Assembly (NCBI RefSeq): GCF_041260155.1
Contig: NC_091935.1
Coordinates: 4,829,501-4,893,500 of the forward strand
DNA length: 64,000 nucleotides
From: Ptychodera flava
Taxonomy: Eukaryota; Hemichordata; Enteropneusta; Ptychoderidae
Direction of reading: 5' to 3'
A model generated the notes under the pieces. It was not told where the DNA came from, made no database searches, and worked only from the letters and a program-made list of their open reading frames with translations. A program made the position numbers and the translations under genes. Of the stretch, positions 58,401 through 64,000 are shown one piece after another; position 1 is the stretch's first letter, and every line of letters starts with the position of its first letter.

Positions 58401-61400
58401 CACATTATATACTAGTTACTGAAATAATCTTTTGTAACGTACATGAATTAATATAAAGATATGAACTATTTCAGTAGGATCTATTTTAGTTCATGGATCA
58501 TTTTTATCGATGAATGAACGTAGCAAATATTCTATAGCAGTGCTTCTCAAAGATGAACAGGGTGACGTCATAGTATAAGGTGTCGATGGAAAAACATAAT
58601 GGCAGCAAATAGGTCATTTCAACTTTGAGTGTGTAATATGCATCAACTTACCCACAGCGACTTCATAGTTATGTATCCCACTGTCATGTGAGGTACGTCC
58701 CGATTCTTCAACGTCGATAAAGCTTTCCCAGTTTATGACAAGGTGAGATGTTGACGTCTATATGGAGAATGTATGTTTTTTTTTGTCAATCTCAGTAGAA
58801 TGTATTGGACAAAATTATATTAACAGCATCATAAATAGGATGACCAACACATCGTAACACTCATTATGGGATAACGTATGGATAAAATTGAAATCAGTAA
58901 AATGGAAAGGAGACTACATGGTTCTTGTTCTGCTGACAAAGTTAGACATTATTATTACCTGATACTGCATTTGTGGCCATCCTATCCAAACTTTACCGGC
59001 CTTTGGCGGGGTCCAATCAACTGTTATTCCATCTGAACACTCTGACATCACTGGAACCTCTCCTTGACCAGCTTCTCCACCAGAATGGCTGCTATTTGCA
59101 TGTATGCATATATAATATCTGTGTCCATGTTGTAGCTGTATATTTGGAATGTTAGCAAAATTGTCCTGTCGAAAGCAATGGTAATTAATACATACATAAG
59201 CTAACCTTTGTACGTGTAGACATTTAATTGAATATTTGGCGACTTACTGTGTCTGATGGAAATCGTTCAGACAATCAGCTGAGTCAGACCTTTATTACTA
59301 GTTTAAAAGCCTTCCTGACTGTACACGACAGTGAACTACGCTGCTCGTCATCATAGTCTTTCTTGTTATCTTTCTGTTATCCCTGTCATCACAACCAATT
59401 GTGCATTTCCATTTTTACCGGTTATGACAACATGAGTGAAAATGCCGTTCGCCGTGTGAAGATTGAAAGAAAAGCATACAATATACTGTACGCTATATCA
59501 ATATAGTTAAGGAAGACAGAGCAAAGTCATAGACTTCAACCGTTGTGATACACTGAAACTTACAACTTTAAAAGACAAACCAGAATGTTATCGAGCTAAC
59601 AAATGTGACTTTAAGTTTAATCTGAAAGTGTGTCCTGACTCAGTTTTATTTTCGAAGGTCGAAAATTCCACTTTTTTACGAAGTATGGAATGCACTTGTT
59701 GTAAAATTACTACAACAGAGACGCAACTGAAGAAGATTACCCGTGTTGTTCCACATGCAATGACATTTGGTGAGTTACATCCATAAGATTCATAGTTAAG
59801 TCCATCACCGTTTTCCTTATATGCCCACGTATCAACAGCCTCATCTATAACAACTTTCCAATCATATTCTGCATATCGTAGTGTCGGCCAGACAGCCGAT
59901 AACTTATGCCTTGAAGGTGTGTACTCAACATCAGCATGGGGCCACTTGCTGTTTACCTCTAGATAGATATCTCTGAAATAAATGCATTCAGCGCTGAGTA
60001 CATAGCTAGTAAATATAAAACAAAGTTTCTAAAACGTCGATTGTATTCCATATGTTCCCTGTCAGTATACCTGTAGATGTAGGTTAATTTATTGTTGAAA
60101 TTTCTAAACGTTTCACCAAGTTAATTGCCTGTGCTGAACTTACTTTACATCGCCGTGTTCGTCAGTTTCCCCAACAGCGTCAATTACGATATTAGGAACA
60201 ACATACAGTGGATCTACTGAGTCACAGTCCACTATTGTCTTATAGATCGTTGAGTATAGACCTGCCTTGTTGTGACCACGAATTGCAAGGTTCAGACAGT
60301 CAGAAAAGATGAGTTTATCTTCCAAGGTTGCTGTGTAAGTAAGCTAAAAGTATAAACAATCATAGTGTTATGTAGAATTGTAGTTGGTAAACGCAATTTT
60401 ACAGAGGGCATGAAATATGAACCTAACAATTGTGCGATGCATTGATATTATATTTCACTGATGCGGAGTGTTATATGACTTTTTTAAGTATACAGGAGAT
60501 TTAAAATCCAGGTTTTGATCCTGTAATAAGTTTGTTTGTGTAAAGCTTTTCTACATATAAAGAAACTGTTTTTTTGAACACCAAGTATTTTTTGAAGGGT
60601 CGCAGTCAGAATAATTATAAAAACTACACCTCGGCTATTGAAGTAATCATTTTAGGGTTGGAATTCAACCGAGCGGATTTGACTGTGATGTTTTCTCTGG
60701 GTGACTAGATAAATACCATTAGTTGTGAGTTCGAATTCTAACGAGAACTTATTAAATTTGAGAGTCTTCGAAGGAGTGCGACGAAAATAAACACGTAAAT
60801 AAAAGACAACGCATTATTTAACTGCACTTGATTGAAATGAGCTTTTACGTTTCATCTTTGAAATTTGAAAAAGAAATTTATAACGTCAGAAAACATGACC
60901 TAGTGGGTTGTGTAACATGGACAAAATCTTTTAAAACGAGAGTCTATACCTTGTTTTCGTTGTGATTGGGATTGGTGATCTTCATCCATTTATACAGGAA
61001 ATTTCCATGAGTTGAAGCTTCAGTATCAACAGCAATGTTCCATTCATAGTAATCCATGTATTCCTCACTTTCAAGTTTTCCGTTTAATTCTACGTTGACA
61101 AATTCCGCCCATGTAAATTCAAGTAATAGCGAGCTAAGACAAAACAAACATACAATAATAGTGATGATTGTTGTTGTTTTAGTTGCTGTTGCTGTTGTTG
61201 TTGATATAGTTGATGCCATATAAATATCGACATAAAGCCATTGACGCTGGGTCTTATTGCGCATGTCTTGCATTTAAATACCCATGCAAAACTCCAATTG
61301 TCGGTAGATTCAAGTTCATATTGTACGATATTAACCCTACATGGATTTACATCACTTGCTGTTCGTTCTAGAAAATGTTAAACATAAAAGGTGAACTGAA

Positions 61401-64000
61401 AAAAATTAGTAGTTTAAACACATTCGTAAGAGAGCTTACCCATTGTAGAAGATGTTTTCAATTCCTTCTGAAACTGGATTGTATGGTATTACCCAAAAGC
61501 CACTGCTGTAAACTTGTTGGAAACATCCATCGGGGAAACAAAACTTGACAATTGTACGATAGCGATCGCCAGGGGTAAGGTTCATTCCAGTAAATTGCAC
61601 ATACTTGGCAACATGCATACGATCATATTGATGGACAACATCCCATGTTGGGTATGAACTATATAAAGATGCAAAATGCAGAGATAAAAACATTCATTGA
61701 TTCAAATTTGTGTCATGAAGTACTTGTTCTTTCTTTCTTTGACTTTGTAACATGGTAGGAGACGCTGGCATTACTCACCTATTTTCACAATTTTCCCTCT
61801 CAATACCAACTTCAATGTAGCTAATAAAATCCATAGTTTTATTATTTACGATCCAGTGGGCAAAAACTGTGGATTTTGACGCTTGGTACTCGATGTCATC
61901 AGAACATTGTAATCTACTGGTGTAATCATGGTGACTCCTATCAAAATAGGTATCATTCTTTCCTGAAAAGGAAAATGCACATCCCCTGTATAAAACGTTT
62001 ACGTCTCAATGTCTGAACATATCGAAAGAGACAAAAAAGAAAAATATTACCAGTGTAGGGTAGAATGAGCCTCAGGGATAGATAGTTTGACTCTCAAACT
62101 TTTGCATTATTTTGAACTACCACTTGTGGAGTTCATTTTAAAGCTCTTTGAGTAAAAACTATTAAATGTGTTGTTTTTTTGAAAATTGATAACATTATTT
62201 TTCTTCATAACGTTAACATTTGAATTTCAAATATCGGTAAATCTCGGATAATTTCTTTCTCTTCTACCAAATGTGCATGAAGACTCCCGATCTATATTCA
62301 TGATTTTGAAAGAGCATGGCCGAAATATTCCGAATGGAAACTTTGAGCGAAAGTTGAAGTCTTTCTCTTTCGAGGCACGTACTAACTTAAATGATTAAAT
62401 GAAGTTGATTCCCTCAGGTTTTCTGAAGCGATCCGCAATATGCAGTACTTGTATTGTGAGTATGCCATGGTCACATATTTAAACATTCGGATACAAGTAT
62501 AAGCTATATGTTGAAATGAATGTTCGTATGAATAGGAAGAATCTAAATTCAATTTATTATGCTTTACCTTTGTCTGCGCAACCCATGCCATCGAAAACAA
62601 AAGCACCGTCGATAACATCGTTATCCGATAAGATGGTAACGCCATCTGAACTGGCAGTTACGAAGCCCGATTCAGACTGTGCTCTTACAGTGATGAAATA
62701 TTTCTAAATTTGAAGATAAATAGACATTGAGAGATAATGCGGTGATCAGGACGCTCAAAATGAAAATAACAAGAATGTGTTTCTGAATAATTATAAGTAT
62801 TTAAGACCACAATGTGGCGAACGATTGGATCACTAAATGTTTAGAACGGATATATACTGATGAAGAGTAATAATGTATGTCATCCAAAATTCTGTACAAA
62901 TGTTTCAGCCTTCCCTAGTTCCAATACGTCGTCAACAAATTTGTTTACTAATATGTGCAAATGAACTCAAATTCAAAATGAAAAGCAAGATTACCTCATA
63001 GTGAGATAGTAGAAGTCCATATAGAGAATACTGAGTTTGAACACCAACGTTTGTAAATTTCACGATGTTGTCGTCACCTGGAGAAGATCCAACAGCTATT
63101 TCATATGACACGTCCTGGTAAGGGTGCGCAAAACCATGCCAACGTGAATGAAGCTCTGTAGATACTGACTGAAAATCGATATCCGGAAGTTCCTGTAAGA
63201 AAGACATTTTGATGAATAAGGATTTCCTCCATTTTTGTCTTGGGATGGTGGTATAAATCGAAAGTACACCTATCCTGATTTTGCGGGATCCAACTCGAGC
63301 TAAGAGTTACAGTAAGCGGGAAATTGATCTACCGTTTCTGAACCTAAGAGAAGTTACTTGTCATATTATTCCGATGAAGTTATCCATCGAGTTACAAGTA
63401 TGTGTCGTTGCGTTTAAAGAAGCATAAAAGATTGGCTAAGTTCAAAATTCAGAATTATACTAATAAAGCAATAACTCACCCCAAAAATAACACCTGCACT
63501 TTCTGGATTGACGGTATCTAAGACAACTCCAGCTGATGGCAAATCAACTAGATGTCTGTAAGGTTCTGATGTAGCGGTAACAGTTAAACCAGCAACGTTG
63601 GTAACTTTGATAGACATGTAGTAGATATGGTCACCGTGCAGGTCCCAGTCTAAGATATCTGTTGGCACGCCTACACACGACGGTTGCTGTGTTGTCTCAC
63701 ACATGCGACTTTGAAACTCACTCACGGGGGTAAATTGTAAAAGTTGAGTTCCATAGGGTGTACTACCTTCATATTCAAATATTAAGACAAAGATCGTTTG
63801 TAAGAGTATTATACTCACAGAATGCCAATATGTAAAAGCTTAAAATACCATAATACGATGAAATACAAATCTCATTTGTAAGAGATCTGCGACGATCTGC
63901 GACAACCTTATTAACTGAAACCTTCTTCTTTGTTCCTTAGAACACGGTAACGTAGCATTAACTCTTACCAACAGCAACTTTATAATCAGATAGTGGTTCG
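52401..64000 (-). CDS. Large FN3-like / sushi / C-type lectin protein, 3' part of gene
   Basis: About 18 exons on the minus strand, listed separately; the 5' end lies beyond the window. Read in order, they encode extracellular FN3-like modules with recurrent features: DIDFQSVSTELHSRW or YQ.STTSL.A.W, then E-S-G, then Y(E/K).AVG..PG, and a closing SSDGVTI or SDGITVDWTPP. Cys-containing modules lie among them (SECSDG, VIACGTT). Two sushi (CCP) domains and a C-type lectin domain follow. Almost all junctions keep phase, which supports the model. Unresolved: the join around 61280, the exon(s) between 56487 and 54019, a one-base shift in the second sushi exon and a short lectin domain. A secreted or surface adhesion or recognition protein is the likely role, by inference. 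No transmembrane exon is seen. Confidence 0.8.
53128..53342 (-). CDS. Large gene, C-type lectin exon
   Basis: 215 nt, acceptor TTTTTACTTTCAAG, donor GTACGTG. Encodes SACRDIFDIGPVTICVSASR, then WQDAQCFCAEFSGSLIKYG and YPYWIGLSDIK. WIGL and the Cys placement mark the first half of a lectin domain. The first Cys also serves as the fourth Cys of the sushi domain before it. Confidence 0.85.
53838..54019 (-). CDS. Large gene, second sushi exon with a frame shift
   Basis: Acceptor TAATTTTAAAG, donor GTACGCT. The first part reads SCILPSVWDLSNGT in one frame. The rest reads MVVGQNLTRHNETVGVRCSL then TCEDGEWQPTPNPEFS in the next frame. Joined with SSAC of the next exon, the cysteines fit a sushi domain. 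The exon is 182 nt, where 183 would keep phase, so one base appears to be missing near 53975. It may be decay or a sequence error. Confidence 0.65.
55030..55510. repeat. Degenerate ~78-bp array with ATGCAAAT
   Basis: GGGACCGCGATGCAAATCAA-like cores recur at about 55048, 55131, 55208, 55286 (ATACAAAT), 55316 and 55426. The spacing is close to 78 bp at first and then irregular. CAACACTGAACGTTG-type spacers alternate with them. It lies in a large intron, or between exons, of the extracellular gene. Confidence 0.75.
55551..55830. repeat. Tandem duplication, one copy with an insertion
   Basis: TTTCAATTCTCGCGAG starts two copies (about 55553 and 55749). Both run through TGTACAC and ACGTCAAAT to TCGCGAG. 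Only the first carries the 96-bp hairpin. Confidence 0.8.
55595..55690. mobile_element. 96-bp hairpin element with 9-bp target duplication
   Basis: Begins TAGCCCTGCGTACGATGCTG and ends in the inverse, ...CGTACGCAGGGCTA, with ~38-bp arms and a ~19-bp loop. GCTGTACAC flanks both ends (55586-55594 and 55691-55699). The adjacent tandem copy, near 55779-55800, keeps the empty site. Same family as 13843, 18866 and 22119. Confidence 0.88.
55935..56230. other. No exon seen; GTGGCG/CGCCAC-rich stretch
   Basis: Short inverted words (CGCCACTGTGGCG, GTGGCGAATGGGC) cluster at 55970-56050. The minus-strand frame here has no domain signature. It lies in the unresolved interval between the two sushi exons. 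Confidence 0.4.
56487..56665 (-). CDS. Large gene, first sushi exon
   Basis: 179 nt, acceptor TTTCCCTTAATCTGCAAG, donor GTTGGT. Encodes DCTYLGFIDDGTVTGNPFHK then YQTFKCDTD and SSHCINGYWTHPVPSLK: three of four sushi cysteines and the Gly-x-Trp pattern. The fourth Cys must come from an exon not found between here and 54019. Confidence 0.8.
57470..57637 (-). CDS. Large gene, FN3-like half-module exon
   Basis: 168 nt, phase 1 at both ends. Encodes DFVGLSTEAVSSGVTIDTSA then PVITNSRIDVGGGYQQST and SLNAKWNNVFHDRES. It ends one FN3-like module and starts another; the next exon is sushi, so the second module is cut in half. Confidence 0.85.
57961..58077 (-). CDS. Large gene, FN3-like exon
   Basis: 117 nt, acceptor TGTATCATTGCAG, donor GTAAATA. 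Encodes TYPGGLDVHDFQDVGIANWV then LQAGHTYYATVR, the second half of an FN3-like module. Confidence 0.85.
58652..58757 (-). CDS. Large gene, FN3-like exon
   Basis: 106 nt, acceptor TTCTCCATATAG, donor GTAAGTTG. Encodes TSTSHLVINWESFIDVEESG then SGIHNYEVAVG. Confidence 0.85.
58959..59165 (-). CDS. Large gene, Cys-containing module exon
   Basis: 207 nt, phase 0 both ends. Encodes DNFANIPNIQLQHGHRYYIC then MSECSDGITVDWTPPKAG and WPQMQYQ. The VDWTPP end leads into the FN3-like module of the next exon. Confidence 0.85.
59741..59972 (-). CDS. Large gene, module exon
   Basis: 232 nt, acceptor GCATTTATTTCAG, donor GTAATCTT. Encodes DIYLEVNSKWPHADVEYTPS then HKLSAVWPTLRYAEYDWKVV and GCNSPNVIACGTTR. 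Confidence 0.85.
60144..60343 (-). CDS. Large gene, module exon
   Basis: 200 nt, acceptor TTTATACTTTTAG, donor GTAAGTTC. Encodes LTYTATLEDKLIFSDCLNLA then IRGHNKAGLYSTIYKT and VVPNIVIDAVGETDEHGDV; the following Lys codon is split across the junction. Confidence 0.85.
60950..61133 (-). CDS. Large gene, module exon
   Basis: 184 nt, acceptor GTTTTGTCTTAG, donor GTATAG. Encodes LLLEFTWAEFVNVELNGKLE then MDYYEWNIAVDTEASTHGNF and ITNPNHNENK. The next exon joins in phase 0. Confidence 0.75.
61282..61354 (-). CDS. Large gene, tentative exon
   Basis: Encodes DVNPCRVNIVQYELESTDNW then SFAW. The upstream join fits phase if the acceptor is GAACAGCAAG, but the donor I see (GTATTT) leaves phase 0 where the next exon needs two bases. 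The borders are therefore not settled. Confidence 0.4.
61440..61658 (-). CDS. Large gene, module exon
   Basis: 219 nt, acceptor CATCTTTATATAG, donor GTAAGCTC. Encodes YPTWDVVHQYDRMHVAKYVQ then GMNLTPGDRYRTIVKFCFPD and GFWVIPYNPVSEGIENIFYN. Confidence 0.85.
61779..61962 (-). CDS. Large gene, module exon
   Basis: 184 nt, acceptor CTTTTCAG, donor GTGAGTAA. Encodes KNDTYFDRSHHDYTSRLQCS then KSTVFAHWIVNNKTMDFISY and IEVGIERENCEN. Confidence 0.85.
62568..62703 (-). CDS. Large gene, FN3-like end exon
   Basis: 136 nt, acceptor CAAATTTAG, donor GTAAAG. Encodes KYFITVRAQSESGFVTASSD then GVTILSDNDVIDGAFVFDGM and GCADK, the end of an FN3-like module and start of a Cys-bearing one. Confidence 0.85.
62995..63192 (-). 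CDS. Large gene, FN3-like exon
   Basis: 198 nt, phase 0 both ends, acceptor TTTCTTACAG, donor GTAATC. Encodes ELPDIDFQSVSTELHSRWHG then SYEIAVGSSPGDDNIVKFTN and SLYGLLLSHYE. Confidence 0.88.
63480..63766 (-). CDS. Large gene, FN3-like exon
   Basis: 287 nt, acceptor TTTGAATATGAAG, donor GTGAGT. Encodes STPYGTQLLQFTPVSEFQSR then DHIYYMSIKVTNVAGLTVTA and VVLDTVNPESAGVIFG. A Cys pair (MCETTQQPSC) sits in the middle. Confidence 0.85.
63969..64000 (-). CDS. Large gene, first visible exon, cut by window edge
   Basis: Encodes EPLSDYKVAV and one base of the next Gly codon, donor GTAAGAGT. It joins in phase to the next exon as VAVGSTPYG. The gene continues beyond the window. Confidence 0.8.

Overview
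This is a eukaryotic, AT-rich, intron-bearing genomic window from a marine invertebrate. The recognisable proteins are a secreted C-type lectin and a large extracellular protein built from fibronectin-III-like, sushi and C-type lectin modules. Together with dense non-LTR retroelements, a tRNA-type SINE and many fold-back elements, they suggest an invertebrate deuterostome such as a hemichordate or lancelet. That placement is a guess from family knowledge; nothing here fixes the species.

Layout. 0-13.3 kb is repeat-rich and I could support no gene in it. It holds a ~145-bp repeat array split by an inserted ~1-kb element, a ~226-bp array, a 26-bp minisatellite and several shared element tails. 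13.8-27 kb is packed with palindromic and fold-back DNA: hairpins with TAGCCCTG or GGCAGGGCTG ends, a ~600-bp near-perfect palindrome touching the 3' tail of a LINE, a dispersed unit ending in a histone-type 3' stem-loop, and a 4.6-kb element with 745-bp terminal inverted repeats and a nested insertion. 28-36 kb holds a ~430-bp inverted duplication with a NUP37-like WD40 exon, two look-alike transmembrane exons on opposite strands, and a second LINE fragment. 37-40 kb holds a Penelope-like fragment beside a second copy of the stem-loop unit.

42.7-46.6 kb is a complete small gene on the minus strand. It encodes a 192-residue secreted C-type lectin in five coding exons, one only 10 nt long, with a TATA box and a poly(A) signal. 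52.4-64 kb is the 3' part of a large minus-strand gene whose 5' end lies beyond the window. About 18 exons with mostly matching splice phases encode FN3-like repeats, then two sushi domains, then a shortened C-type lectin domain.

The most unusual signal is a set of very short palindromic insertions (18, 22, 26 and 29 bp), each between 7-bp direct repeats. Three are confirmed as insertions because a second copy of the host unit lacks them. The 4.6-kb fold-back element has CACAG...CTGTG ends and a 7-bp duplication as well, so the short ones may be minimal relatives of a larger transposon. A second notable signal is that the homology between the two copies of the dispersed unit stops three bases past a consensus histone stem-loop, where mature histone mRNA ends.
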